From Faecalibacterium sp. An122 (GTDB lineage Bacteria; Bacillota; Clostridia; Oscillospirales; Ruminococcaceae): a DNA stretch of 64,000 nucleotides. Positions 16,711 to 24,516 of this stretch are shown in pieces. Each line of letters starts with the position of its first letter. The stretch's first letter is position 1. The notes under the pieces were generated by a model. It was not told the DNA's origin and ran no database searches. It worked only from the letters and a program-made list of their open reading frames with translations. Location of the stretch: assembly GCF_002160895.1 (NCBI RefSeq), contig NZ_NFLL01000002.1:62001-126000 (forward strand), read 5' to 3'. A program made the translations under genes and the position numbers.

Positions 16711-18188
16711 AAAAGACCCGCTGCATCATGGTGCAGGGGACCATGTCGGGGGCAGGCAAAAGCCTGCTGTGTGCAGCCCTGTGCCGGATTTTCCATCAGG
16801 ACGGGCTGCGGTGCGCCCCCTTCAAGAGCCAGAACATGGCCCTGAACAGCTACGTCACCCGGGACGGCCTGGAGATGGGCCGGGCCCAGGTGGTGCAGGC
16901 TATGGCCGCCGGGGTGGAGCCGGATGTGCGGATGAATCCCATCCTGCTGAAACCCTGCAGCGACGTGGGCAGCCAGGTGATTGTCAACGGCGAGGTCCGG
17001 GGCCAGATGCCGGCCCGGGACTATTTCCGGTACAAAAAGCAGCTGGTGCCCGAGATTCTGGCGGCCTATCACAGCCTGGCGGAGGAAAACGACGTCATCG
17101 TCATTGAGGGGGCGGGCAGCCCCGCCGAAATCAACCTCAAGGCCGACGATATCGTCAATATGGGCCTGGCCAGGCTGGTGGATGCGCCGGTGCTGCTGGC
17201 GGGAGACATCGACCGGGGCGGGGTGTTCGCCCAGCTGTACGGCACGGTGGCCCTGCTGGAACCGGAGGAACGGGCCCGGGTCAAAGGCCTGATTATCAAC
17301 AAATTCCGGGGCGATGTGGAAATCCTGCGCCCCGGCCTGGCCCCTCTGGAGGAAAAGACCGGGGTGCCGGTCATCGGGGTGGTGCCCTATGTGCGGACCG
17401 AGATCGACGACGAGGACTCTCTGGCCCCGTCCCTGGGCCGCACCGAGGCCCACAAGCCTCTGGACGCCGCGGTGATCCGGCTGCCCCGGATCTCCAACTT
17501 CACCGACTTTTCCCCCCTGGAACAGCATCCGCTGCTGGGGGTGCGGTATGTCAGCGGCACCCAGACGCTGGGCCGGCCCGACGTGGTGATTCTGCCCGGG
17601 ACCAAGAGCACCCTGGACGACCTGGTCTGGCTGCGGGAGAACGGCCTGGAAGCCGTCATCCTGAAGCTGGCCGCCGCCGGCGTGCCGGTGATGGGGATTT
17701 GCGGCGGGTATCAGATGCTGGGCCGCACCCTCTCCGATCCCGAGGGCACCGAGGGCGGCGTTCCCGGGGCGGTGGTGCGGGGTCTGGGCCTGCTGCCGGT
17801 GGATACGGTATTCTGTGCCCAAAAGACCCGCACCCGGGTGGAAGCCCGGGCCCTGGCGGGGCCCTTCGCAGGGGCCCGGCTGGAGGGCTACGAAATCCAC
17901 ATGGGCAAGACCCGGGTGGATGGGGAACCCTTCTGCCGCCTGGAAGACGGCCGGGCCGAGGGCTGTGCGGCGGGCAATGTCTACGGCACCTACCTCCACG
18001 GCCTGTTTGACACCGGCGAGGCCACCGCCCGCCTGGCGGACCTTTTGTGCAAAACCAAGGGCATCGACCCGGCCGGGGCGGCGCCTTTGTCCCACCGGGC
18101 GTTCCAGGAGCGGGAATTTGACCGCCTGGCCGAAGCGGTCCGGGCCGCGCTGGACATGGACGCCATTTATCGAATGATGGAGGGCTGA
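16707..18188 (+). CDS. cbiP: Adenosylcobyric acid synthase CbiP (CobQ)
   Basis: Glutamine-dependent amidation of side chains b, d, e and g. The 493-residue protein begins with the P-loop MVQGTMSGAGKSLLCAALCR and the CobQ-specific FKSQNMALNSYVT (residues about 38-50). Further on are EGAGSPAEINL and GDIDRGGVFAQLYGT. The C-terminal glutamine amidotransferase domain has its nucleophile in MGICGGYQMLG (Cys near residue 333) and a His in TYLHGLFD. The start overlaps the cobD stop as ATGA. Length and all motifs are standard. Confidence 0.97.
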   Translation: MKKTRCIMVQGTMSGAGKSLLCAALCRIFHQDGLRCAPFKSQNMALNSYVTRDGLEMGRAQVVQAMAAGVEPDVRMNPILLKPCSDVGSQVIVNGEVRGQMPARDYFRYKKQLVPEILAAYHSLAEENDVIVIEGAGSPAEINLKADDIVNMGLARLVDAPVLLAGDIDRGGVFAQLYGTVALLEPEERARVKGLIINKFRGDVEILRPGLAPLEEKTGVPVIGVVPYVRTEIDDEDSLAPSLGRTEAHKPLDAAVIRLPRISNFTDFSPLEQHPLLGVRYVSGTQTLGRPDVVILPGTKSTLDDLVWLRENGLEAVILKLAAAGVPVMGICGGYQMLGRTLSDPEGTEGGVPGAVVRGLGLLPVDTVFCAQKTRTRVEARALAGPFAGARLEGYEIHMGKTRVDGEPFCRLEDGRAEGCAAGNVYGTYLHGLFDTGEATARLADLLCKTKGIDPAGAAPLSHRAFQEREFDRLAEAVRAALDMDAIYRMMEG

Positions 18189-18190
18189 CA

Positions 18191-18703
18191 ATGGAACTGG
18201 GAATGGTACACCTCTACTGGGGAGAAGGCAAGGGAAAGACCACCGCCGCCATGGGCCTGGCCCTGCGGGCCCTGGGCAATGGATGCCGGGTGGTGGTGGT
18301 GCAGTTTTTGAAGGGAGCCGACACCGGCGAAATCCCTCTGCTGCGGCAGCTGGGGGCCGAGGTTTACCGGGGCAAGGCGGGGCAGAAGTTTGTCTTTCAG
18401 ATGAACGACGCCGAAAAAGCCGCCACCCGGGCCCTGCAAAATGAGAATCTGCGGGCCGCGCTGGCCCGCCCGGCGGACCTGCTGGTGCTGGATGAGGCCT
18501 GCGCCGCCTGGGAACTGAACATGGTGGACCGGCAGCTGCTGGAACAGGCGGTGCGGGAACGCCCGGCGGGGCAGGAGATTGTCCTCACCGGCCGCAAGCC
18601 CGCCCCCTGGATGGAGGAGCTGGCCGACTATTCCACCGAGATGCACTGCTGGCGCCACCCCTACGAAAAAGGGGTCAAAGCCCGGAAAGGGGTGGAATTT
18701 TGA
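18191..18703 (+). CDS. cobO: Corrinoid adenosyltransferase CobO/BtuR type
   Basis: Adds the upper 5'-deoxyadenosyl ligand to cob(I)yrinic acid diamide or cobinamide using ATP. The 170-residue protein has the family P-loop WGEGKGKTTAAMGLALRALG (residues 10-29), VVVQFLKG, and LLVLDEACAAWELNMVD. It ends with MHCWRHPYEKGVKARKGVEF, the usual C-terminus. It starts two bases after the cbiP stop, and its stop overlaps the cbiC TTG start. It is not related to the PduO or EutT adenosyltransferase families. Confidence 0.95.
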   Translation: MELGMVHLYWGEGKGKTTAAMGLALRALGNGCRVVVVQFLKGADTGEIPLLRQLGAEVYRGKAGQKFVFQMNDAEKAATRALQNENLRAALARPADLLVLDEACAAWELNMVDRQLLEQAVRERPAGQEIVLTGRKPAPWMEELADYSTEMHCWRHPYEKGVKARKGVEF

Positions 18704-19380
18704 GCGAACAAACCCATAAACTGCCCGGCGACATCGAGCGGACCAGCCTGGCCATCATTGCGGAGGAGCTGGCCCAGCGGGGTCTGACTCCGCCGCCTGA
18801 GAATGAGGCGGTGGTCCGCCGGGTGGTCCACGCCACGGCGGATTTCGAGTACGCCGAAAATCTCCGGTTCACCCCGGAGGCGGTCCGGCGGGGGGCGGAA
18901 GCCCTGGCCGCCGGGGCAGTTATCGTCACCGACACCAATATGGCCCTGGCGGGGGTGAGCAAGCCGGCCCTGGTCAAACTGGGCGGAGCGGCCTTCTGCT
19001 ATATGGCCGACCCGGCGGTGGCAGCCGCCGCCAAAGAGGCGGGCACCACCCGGGCGGTGGCGGCCATGAAGTATGCCGCCCGGCAGCACCCGGGGGCAGT
19101 GTTTGCGGTGGGCAACGCCCCCACCGCCCTCTTTGCCCTCTGTGACGCCATGGAGGCGGGGGATTTCCGCCCGGCCCTCATCATCGGGGTGCCGGTGGGC
19201 TTTGTCAACGTGGTGGAGAGCAAGGAACGGCTGATGTCCCTGTGCGAAAAGCTGGGGGTGCCGGCCATTGCCGCCATGGGCCGCAAGGGGGGCAGCAGCG
19301 TGGCGGCGGCTGTCTGCAACGCCCTGCTGTACACCGCCGCCGGCCAGCTGGACCCCGCCGCCCGGGGCTGGCAGGGCTGA
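18700..19380 (+). CDS. cbiC: Cobalt-precorrin-8 methylmutase CbiC
   Basis: Moves the methyl group from C-11 to C-12 to give cobyrinic acid. The 226-residue protein has the catalytic His in RVVHATADFEYAENLRF (His44), VIVTDTNMALAGVSK near residues 73-87, and GNAPTALFALCDAMEAG. The start is a TTG overlapping the cobO stop (TTGA), with GGAAAGGGG upstream. It is the last corrin-ring gene of the operon even though the enzyme acts midway in the pathway. Confidence 0.95.
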   Translation: MSEQTHKLPGDIERTSLAIIAEELAQRGLTPPPENEAVVRRVVHATADFEYAENLRFTPEAVRRGAEALAAGAVIVTDTNMALAGVSKPALVKLGGAAFCYMADPAVAAAAKEAGTTRAVAAMKYAARQHPGAVFAVGNAPTALFALCDAMEAGDFRPALIIGVPVGFVNVVESKERLMSLCEKLGVPAIAAMGRKGGSSVAAAVCNALLYTAAGQLDPAARGWQG

Positions 19381-19405
19381 GGAAACGGGAAAGGAGTTGT
19401 TTCCA

Positions 19406-20119
19406 ATGGATGAACAAGCCGCGCGCTGGCCGGTGCTGAACCGGGACCAGATCAAGTACATCGCCATGTTCACCATGCTGCTGAACCACATCGCCAATAT
19501 CTTTCTGGCCCCCGGCCTTCTGTATGAGGTGATGGTGGACATCGGCTATTTCACCGCGCCGGTCATGTGCTGGTTTCTGGTGGAGGGATACGGCTACACC
19601 CGCTCCAAGAAAAAATATGCCCTCCGGCTGGCAGGGTTCGCCCTGCTGTCCCAGCTGCCCTTCAGCCTGGCCTTCAGCCAGGGAACAGGCATCCAGTTCC
19701 AGGGTCTGAACATGCTGTTCACCCTCCTGATCTGCTTTGGCCTTCTGGAGGTGCGGGAGCGCCTGGCCCCCGGTCTGCGGCGCAAAACTGCCCTGACGGG
19801 TCTGGTGCTGCTGTCCTGCATCTGCGACTGGGCTTTGCTGGCTCCCTGCTACACCCTCCTGTTCGCCTGGGCCAGGGGTTCCCGCCGGCGGACCATCCAG
19901 GCCTTTGGCTGGGCCGCGGTCCTCTTTGCCGTCATGGGCCTGCTGAGCCAGACCGGACCCTGGGGCGCCCTGGGGGTGGTGCTGGCAGGCTTTGTCATCC
20001 TGTGCCTCTACAATGGCCGGCGGGCCGAGAAGGGCCGCCGGTTCGCCCAGTGGTTTTTCTACCTGTTCTACCCGGTCCACCTGCTGGTGCTGGGCCTGAT
20101 CCGTCTCGCCCTGCTGTGA
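19406..20119 (+). CDS. TraX-like integral membrane protein
   Basis: A 237-residue membrane protein with about seven to eight hydrophobic segments. It resembles the TraX family, named after the F-pilin acetyltransferase and related to membrane acyltransferases. Visible signs are the N-terminal LNRDQIKYIAMFTMLLNHIA (about residues 11-30), with the conserved His near the start of helix 1. The short positively charged loop GYTRSKKKYALRLA and the terminal FYLFYPVHLLVLGLIR are also present. AAGGAG precedes the ATG at 19406. It sits 25 bases after cbiC and before the terminator, so it is probably co-transcribed with the cobalamin genes, although no link to cobamide metabolism is known to me. No conjugation genes are nearby. 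Confidence 0.75.
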   Translation: MDEQAARWPVLNRDQIKYIAMFTMLLNHIANIFLAPGLLYEVMVDIGYFTAPVMCWFLVEGYGYTRSKKKYALRLAGFALLSQLPFSLAFSQGTGIQFQGLNMLFTLLICFGLLEVRERLAPGLRRKTALTGLVLLSCICDWALLAPCYTLLFAWARGSRRRTIQAFGWAAVLFAVMGLLSQTGPWGALGVVLAGFVILCLYNGRRAEKGRRFAQWFFYLFYPVHLLVLGLIRLALL

Positions 20120-20147
20120 GGCCCGGGAACATCCTCTGAAACCAGAA

Positions 20148-20200
20148 AAATCCGCATCCCTCCGGCCAAAACGGCACAGGAAAGATGCGGATTTCTTTTT
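20148..20200. terminator. Bidirectional intrinsic terminator between converging operons
   Basis: An 11-bp perfect stem (AAATCCGCATC at 20148-20158 with GATGCGGATTT at 20184-20194) is followed by CTTTTT on the plus strand and, on the minus strand, by TTTTT from the A run at 20146-20150. It ends the cobalamin operon and the convergent FMN-binding protein gene. Confidence 0.88.
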
Positions 20201-20224
20201 GTTCAGAAAAAAGGGGACAGGCGC

Positions 20225-21214
20225 TTACTTGGCCACCTTGGACAGAGCGTCGTTCACGGCGTCAATGATGCCCTGGCTGGAGAAGGATGCGCCGGCAGCC
20301 AGATCCACGTCGGTGGACTGGGCCTTGATGATGGTGTCGGGGATGGTCTCAAAGGCGGGGTCGGACACGCCGGCGGTCTCGCCGTGGGACAGCACTTCGA
20401 TCTTGCTGATCTTGTCGCCGTCCATGGTGACCTTGACCTTGATGGTGCCGCCAAAGCCTTCGCCCTCACCGATGTACTCATTGTCGGCCAGAGCCTCCTC
20501 GGCGGTGTTCTCAGCCAGGGCGGCATCCATGTAGCCGAAGTGGATGTTCAGCAGCTCGGCGGTCTTGCGGGCCACGTCGGCGCTGACGCCGCCGCAGCGG
20601 GCCATACGGCGGGGATCGCTCATCTCGGTGATGCCGGCGGCGTTCATAAAGGTGGTGACGCTGTCGGAGCAGTTCACGGTCTTGGCGATGGTGGGGGTTT
20701 CGGCCGTGATCTCAGGCTGATAGATGGGGAGATTGGTGGAGGTGTACCAGCTGAACAGCTCCTTGGTGATGGCCGAAGCGTCCTCCGGAGAGCACATCAG
20801 GCCGATGACGGCGGCTGCGCCGCCCAGAGAGCCGCAGAGGGTGCCGGCGCCGTAGCCTGCCTTGCCGTTGACGAACATCTCGGCGGGGATGGCAGTGTAG
20901 GGGAAGCCGACCTTTTCCTTCAGCTCGGTCAGCAGAGCGTTGGACACTGCAAAGCAGCAGCCGTTCTGATAGAAGCTCTCATAGCCCAGTTCTTGCACCC
21001 GGTCCAGATCGAATTCACAGGAAGGATAGGGATGGGCCGGAATGGTGGCTTCTGCGGCAGCAGCGGTGGCCGTGGCCTCAGAGGACGCGGCAGAGGATGC
21101 TGCGGTGGAGCTGGCGGCGGGCTGAGAGCAGCCGGTCAGACCGAGCAGAGCCAGGCCGCCCAGGGACAGGCCGGTCTGCTTCAGGAACGTTCTGCGGGTT
21201 TCCAACTTGGACAT
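20225..21214 (-). CDS. Tat-type lipoprotein with C_GCAxxG_C_C and FMN-binding domains
   Basis: The 329-residue protein begins with a twin-arginine signal (RRTFLKQTGLSLGGLALLG) ending in a lipobox LTGC, so it should be exported folded and lipid-anchored. A Ser/Ala/Thr-rich linker follows. The middle domain (about 75-230) has scattered cysteines in the order NGCC, TLCGS, MCS, VNCSD and ARCGG, typical of the C_GCAxxG_C_C putative redox family. The C-terminal 90 residues look like a small FMN-binding domain (EGEGFGGTIKVKV). The start at 21214 has GGAGGA nine bases upstream, and a consensus promoter precedes it. Extracytoplasmic electron transfer is the likely role; the partner is unknown. Confidence 0.82.
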   Translation of the reverse strand: MSKLETRRTFLKQTGLSLGGLALLGLTGCSQPAASSTAASSAASSEATATAAAAEATIPAHPYPSCEFDLDRVQELGYESFYQNGCCFAVSNALLTELKEKVGFPYTAIPAEMFVNGKAGYGAGTLCGSLGGAAAVIGLMCSPEDASAITKELFSWYTSTNLPIYQPEITAETPTIAKTVNCSDSVTTFMNAAGITEMSDPRRMARCGGVSADVARKTAELLNIHFGYMDAALAENTAEEALADNEYIGEGEGFGGTIKVKVTMDGDKISKIEVLSHGETAGVSDPAFETIPDTIIKAQSTDVDLAAGASFSSQGIIDAVNDALSKVAK

Positions 21215-21241
21215 GATACAATCTCCTCCATATAAGTCCAT

Positions 21242-21285
21242 GAAAGTCATAAAAGCCAGAGACTTTCGTGTGAGTCAAAGGCTTT
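21242..21285 (-). promoter_or_regulatory. Leader with two mutually exclusive hairpins before the FMN-binding lipoprotein
   Basis: In the short leader, AAAGCC (21285-21280) can pair with GGCTTT (21257-21252), with GACT/AGTC continuing the stem. GAAAGTC (21267-21261) can instead pair with GACTTTC (21248-21242) just upstream of the ribosome binding site. The two hairpins share bases and cannot form together. Regulation by this switch is inference. Confidence 0.4.
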
Positions 21286-21291
21286 AGTGAT

Positions 21292-21319
21292 ATTATACAC
21301 TTTCGGCGGTGATTGTCAA
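21292..21319 (-). promoter_or_regulatory. Sigma-A promoter for the FMN-binding lipoprotein
   Basis: Minus-strand TTGACA (21319-21314), a 16-base spacer and TATAAT (21297-21292). Both hexamers are perfect matches, in a short AT-rich stretch. Confidence 0.85.
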
Positions 21320-21365
21320 ATAATTTTCAAGCAAATGGATGATGTATTCTACGGGCGCCTCCGGC

Positions 21366-21866
21366 TCAGTCTTTTTTGCGGATTTCAAAGGGCAGATCGT
21401 AGAGTTTTTCCTGCCGCACGCAGCGGAATCCGGTGTCCCGCAGGTCTTTGCGGATGGTGATGGAGTTGAGGCAGTCATAGCCCAGACGGCGGTACAGCCG
21501 GATGGCGCCCTCGTTCCGGGCGACGGCCTCGATGTGGACCGCGTCGGAATAGGCCCGGACCATCTCCTCTGCCTGACGGATGACCTCGGTGCCGATGCCC
21601 TGGTTCTGCCAGGCGGGCAGGATGAACAGCTCCTCCAGCCAGTCGATGGGGCCGCCCCGACTGCCCAGATGGAGAAAGCCCACCACCTGCCCCTGGCGCT
21701 GGATCAGATAAAAGGCGTGGCCATCGCCGGTCCAGGCCTTCAGGTCCCGGGCGGCCTCCTCGGCGGTCTGCTCCACATGGCTGTGGCGCAGCCAGAAGGC
21801 CTGGATCAGGGAGAGGGCGGTGTCGGTTTCGTTTTGGTAGGGTTTGAGCTGGATGACAGCGGACAT
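21366..21866 (-). CDS. GNAT family N-acetyltransferase
   Basis: A 166-residue single-domain acetyl-CoA-dependent acetyltransferase. The acetyl-CoA pyrophosphate loop is in LFILPAWQNQGIGTEVIRQA (about residues 80-99), with the usual preceding beta strand and the later RNEGAIRLYRRLGY segment. The substrate cannot be told from sequence. It lies between tRNA-Gly and the FMN-binding gene on the same strand. The tRNA terminator separates it from the tRNA, and the FMN-binding gene has its own promoter. Confidence 0.85.
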   Translation of the reverse strand: MSAVIQLKPYQNETDTALSLIQAFWLRHSHVEQTAEEAARDLKAWTGDGHAFYLIQRQGQVVGFLHLGSRGGPIDWLEELFILPAWQNQGIGTEVIRQAEEMVRAYSDAVHIEAVARNEGAIRLYRRLGYDCLNSITIRKDLRDTGFRCVRQEKLYDLPFEIRKKD

Positions 21867-21903
21867 GATGGGCCTCCTTGGGGTTCACGGGAAAAAGAAC
21901 GAC

Positions 21904-21935
21904 AAAAAAGCCCCGCAGGCCGAAACCTGTGGGGC
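21904..21935 (-). terminator. Intrinsic terminator downstream of tRNA-Gly
   Basis: On the minus strand GCCCCACAGG (21935-21926) pairs with CCTGCGGGGC (21919-21910) with one mismatch, followed by TTTTTT (21909-21904). Confidence 0.85.
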
Positions 21936-21938
21936 GAT

Positions 21939-22013
21939 TGGAGCGGGTAATCGGAATCGAACCGACCTCCACAGCTTGGAAGGCTGTTATACTAGCCGAT
22001 GTACTATACCCGC
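21939..22013 (-). tRNA. tRNA-Gly (anticodon UCC)
   Basis: The minus strand folds as a complete cloverleaf. Acceptor strands GCGGGTA (22013-22007) and TACCCGC (21949-21943) pair over seven bases. The anticodon loop CTTCCAA gives anticodon TCC, the T arm contains GGTTCGATTCC, the discriminator base is U as expected for glycine tRNA, and the 3' CCA is encoded at 21941-21939. A promoter and terminator flank it, so it is transcribed alone or with the following gene by readthrough. Confidence 0.96.
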
Positions 22014-22026
22014 ATGTGTGAGTAGT

Positions 22027-22055
22027 ATTTTACCACACTTTTTTCAAAAAGTCCA
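22027..22055 (-). promoter_or_regulatory. Promoter of tRNA-Gly
   Basis: Minus-strand TGGACT (22055-22050), a 17-base spacer and TAAAAT (22032-22027), ending about 13 bases before the tRNA 5' end. Confidence 0.7.
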
Positions 22056-22078
22056 GAGCGAAAAATGAAAAATCCTGC

Positions 22079-22107
22079 TTTACACCGGTCCGGCTTTCCG
22101 GTAAGAT
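22079..22107 (+). promoter_or_regulatory. Promoter of the AlkD-like gene
   Basis: TTTACA (22079-22084), a 17-base spacer and TAAGAT (22102-22107), followed by AAAGGAGG and the ATG at 22129. Confidence 0.7.
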
Positions 22108-22128
22108 AGGGGAAAGGAGGGGTGTTCC

Positions 22129-22824
22129 ATGTCCGATGCGGCCCAGCAGATCCGCCAAAAACTCTTTGCCATGCAGGATGAGAGCTATCAGGCCTTTCAG
22201 TGCAGACTGATGCCCACCGTTCCGCCCGAAAGGGTGATCGGGGTTCGGATTCCGGCTCTGCGGGCCCTGGCCAGGGAGCTGGCCGGCACCCCCGAAGGGG
22301 AGGCCTTTCTGGGCCAGCTGCCCCACGCCTACTATGAGGAGGACAACCTCCACGGCTTCCTTTTGGAGCGAATCCGGGACTACGACGCAGCCTTGGCGGG
22401 GGTGGAGGCCTTCTTGCCCTACATCGACAACTGGGCCACCTGCGACACCACCAGCCCCAGGGTATTCGCCAAAAACACCGACCGCCTGCTGGAACCGGTG
22501 CGGCGGTGGATGGGTTCCGACCGGGTCTATACCGTCCGCTATGGTCTGGGGATGCTGATGCGCTATTATCTGGACGATGGGTTCCGGCCCGAGTACCTGG
22601 AATGGGCGGGGGCGGTGGATTCGGAGGAGTATTATGTGCGGATGATGGTGGCCTGGTTCTTTGCCACCGCCCTGGCCAAACAGCCCGAGGCCGCCTGGCC
22701 CTGGGTGGCCGAGCCCCGGCTGTCCCCCTGGGTCCGGGCCAAGGCCATCCAGAAAGCTCTGGAAAGCCGCCGCATCACCCCGGAACAAAAACAGGCCCTC
22801 CGGGCCCTGCGGGACAGCCTCTGA
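22129..22824 (+). CDS. DNA alkylation repair protein (AlkD-like HEAT-repeat glycosylase)
   Basis: A 231-residue all-helical protein of the AlkD family, which excises N3- and N7-alkylated purines without base flipping. Family features are the N-terminal MPTVPPERVIGVRIPALRAL segment, the YIDNWATCDTTSPRVF motif holding the catalytic Asp (residue about 106), and SDRVYTVRYGLGMLMRYYLD and YYVRMMVAWFFATAL helices. It has a strong AAAGGAGGGG ribosome binding site and its own promoter, and is flanked by unrelated genes. AlkC and other HEAT proteins are less likely because of the NWxxCD motif. Confidence 0.87.
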   Translation: MSDAAQQIRQKLFAMQDESYQAFQCRLMPTVPPERVIGVRIPALRALARELAGTPEGEAFLGQLPHAYYEEDNLHGFLLERIRDYDAALAGVEAFLPYIDNWATCDTTSPRVFAKNTDRLLEPVRRWMGSDRVYTVRYGLGMLMRYYLDDGFRPEYLEWAGAVDSEEYYVRMMVAWFFATALAKQPEAAWPWVAEPRLSPWVRAKAIQKALESRRITPEQKQALRALRDSL

Positions 22825-22909
22825 GGGCCATTTCCCGGGGAAATAGCCGCCCCCGTTCCCTGGCACCGGCCTTTTGGCAAATACCCGGCGGCGGAAGATG
22901 CTTTTCCTG

Positions 22910-22938
22910 TTTACTTTGGGCCGGTTTTATTGTAAAAT
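22910..22938 (+). promoter_or_regulatory. Promoter of the pyrH operon
   Basis: TTTACT (22910-22915), a 17-base spacer and TAAAAT (22933-22938), about 40 bases upstream of the pyrH ATG. Confidence 0.75.
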
Positions 22939-22980
22939 AGGCACAATGAGAATCTCAATTTGCGCGGAGTGATAAATTGT

Positions 22981-23691
22981 ATGGCACTGAAATATAATCG
23001 TATTCTTCTCAAGATCAGCGGCGAGGCCCTGGGCGGCGACAAGGGCTCGGGCTTTGACGAGGCCGCCATGGACTCCATCTGCGGCGGCGTCAAGAAGGCC
23101 TATGACCTGGGCGTCCAGATCGGCATCGTGGTGGGCGGCGGCAACTTCTGGCGCGGCCGCACCAGCGGCAAGATGGAGCGCACCCTGGCCGACAAGATCG
23201 GAATGCTGGCCACCGTCATGAACGCTCTGGCCGTCTCGGACAAGCTGGCCCAGCTGGGGGTTCCCGCCGAGGTCTTCACCTCCATCGAGATGCCCAAGGT
23301 GGCCCCGGTCTTTGACCGTAAGGCCGCTCTGGACGCCATGAACGCCGGCAAGGTGGCTATTTTCGGCGGCGGCACCGGCAACCCCTTCTTCTCCACCGAT
23401 ACCGCCACCGCTCTGCGGGGCGTGGAGGTGTCCGCCGATGTGATGTTCAAGGCCACCATGGTGGACGGCGTCTATGACAAGGACCCCCACAAGTACCCCG
23501 ACGCCAAGAAGTACGATACCCTCACCTTCACCAAGGTGCTGGAGGATCAGCTGGCCGTCATGGACGGCACCGCCGCTACCCTCTGCCGGGAAAATCACCT
23601 GCCCATCCTGGTGTTTGACCTGGCTGACCCCGACAACATCGCCCGGGCTGTCCAGGGCGAAAATGTGGGCACTCTGGTCTACGAGGAGTAA
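22981..23691 (+). CDS. pyrH: UMP kinase PyrH
   Basis: Phosphorylates UMP to UDP for pyrimidine nucleotide supply; hexameric and allosteric in bacteria. The 236-residue protein begins MALKYNRILLKISGEALGG, has IVVGGGNFWRGR (about residues 52-63) for nucleotide binding, IFGGGTGNPFFSTDTATALR (about 124-143), and DGVYDKDPHKYPDAKKY. The ATG at 22981 fits the family start; GGAG lies upstream. It opens the conserved Firmicute block pyrH-frr-uppS-cdsA-dxr-rseP. rpsB and tsf, which often precede pyrH, are not upstream here. Confidence 0.97.
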   Translation: MALKYNRILLKISGEALGGDKGSGFDEAAMDSICGGVKKAYDLGVQIGIVVGGGNFWRGRTSGKMERTLADKIGMLATVMNALAVSDKLAQLGVPAEVFTSIEMPKVAPVFDRKAALDAMNAGKVAIFGGGTGNPFFSTDTATALRGVEVSADVMFKATMVDGVYDKDPHKYPDAKKYDTLTFTKVLEDQLAVMDGTAATLCRENHLPILVFDLADPDNIARAVQGENVGTLVYEE

Positions 23692-23856
23692 CCCGGCGCT
23701 ATACTAATCTGAAAGAACTTGCTCCCTCCGTCCGGGCCCCGGCCCGCGGGGCGAGCCGCGGCGAAGAGCTTTTCGCCGCAGCGCGATGCTGGAATCAGGA
23801 TCAGACTGGGCGCGCAGCCCGGCAGGATTACGATAACGAACAGGAGATAGACGACT

Positions 23857-24411
23857 ATGAGCAGCAATACCAAGGTGTTTGAGGACAAGATGAAAAGCGC
23901 GGTGGAGCATCTGGAGCGGGAGCTGGCCGCTGTCCGCGCCGGCCGGGCCAACCCCGCCGTCCTGGATAAGGTGACGGTGGACTACTATGGTTCCCCCACC
24001 CCCATCCAGCAGGTGGCTTCGGTGGCCGTCAGCGAGGCCCGCACCCTGACCATCACCCCGTGGGACCGCTCTCTGCTGCGTCCCATCAGCAAGGCCATCC
24101 AGGCCAGCGACGTGGGCATCAACCCCATTGACGACGGCCAGACCATCCGCCTGAACTTCCCCGCACCCAACGAGGAACGCCGCCGCCAGCTGGCCAAGGA
24201 CGTGGCCAAGATGGGCGAGGAGGCCAAGGTGGCCATCCGCAACGTCCGCCGCGACGCCATGGATAAGGCCAAGGCCATGAAGAAGGCCGGCGAGCTGACC
24301 GAGGACAGCCAGAAGACCATGGAAGAAGATGTCCAGAAGGTCACCGACAAGTTCATCAAGCTGGTCGACAAGGCAGTCGAGGAAAAGCAGAAGGAAATCA
24401 TGTCGGTCTGA
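23857..24411 (+). CDS. frr: Ribosome recycling factor Frr
   Basis: Splits post-termination ribosomes together with EF-G. The 184-residue length is standard. The sequence shows KMKSAVEHLERELAAVRAGR (the coiled domain I start), NPAVLDKVTVDYYGSPTPIQ in domain II, and EERRRQLAKDVAKMGEEAKV followed by IRNVRRDAMDK. It is separated from pyrH by 165 bases containing a GC-rich hairpin (23758-23779) without a T run and a TATACT that might be a weak internal promoter. Confidence 0.97.
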   Translation: MSSNTKVFEDKMKSAVEHLERELAAVRAGRANPAVLDKVTVDYYGSPTPIQQVASVAVSEARTLTITPWDRSLLRPISKAIQASDVGINPIDDGQTIRLNFPAPNEERRRQLAKDVAKMGEEAKVAIRNVRRDAMDKAKAMKKAGELTEDSQKTMEEDVQKVTDKFIKLVDKAVEEKQKEIMSV

Positions 24412-24516
24412 TCGATCACAAGCAAAGGAACAGGAGGTGCCGTGTGCTGGGAGGTGCGCGGCACTTTTTGCGATAACCGGCCGGGGAAGTGCCGGACGGG
24501 ACAGGAGGTTGAAACA

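Noticed and set aside
23692-23856. A regulatory RNA between pyrH and frr
   Set aside because: There is one GC-rich hairpin and a TATACT, but no T run, no clear -35 and no known motif; not enough to call a feature.
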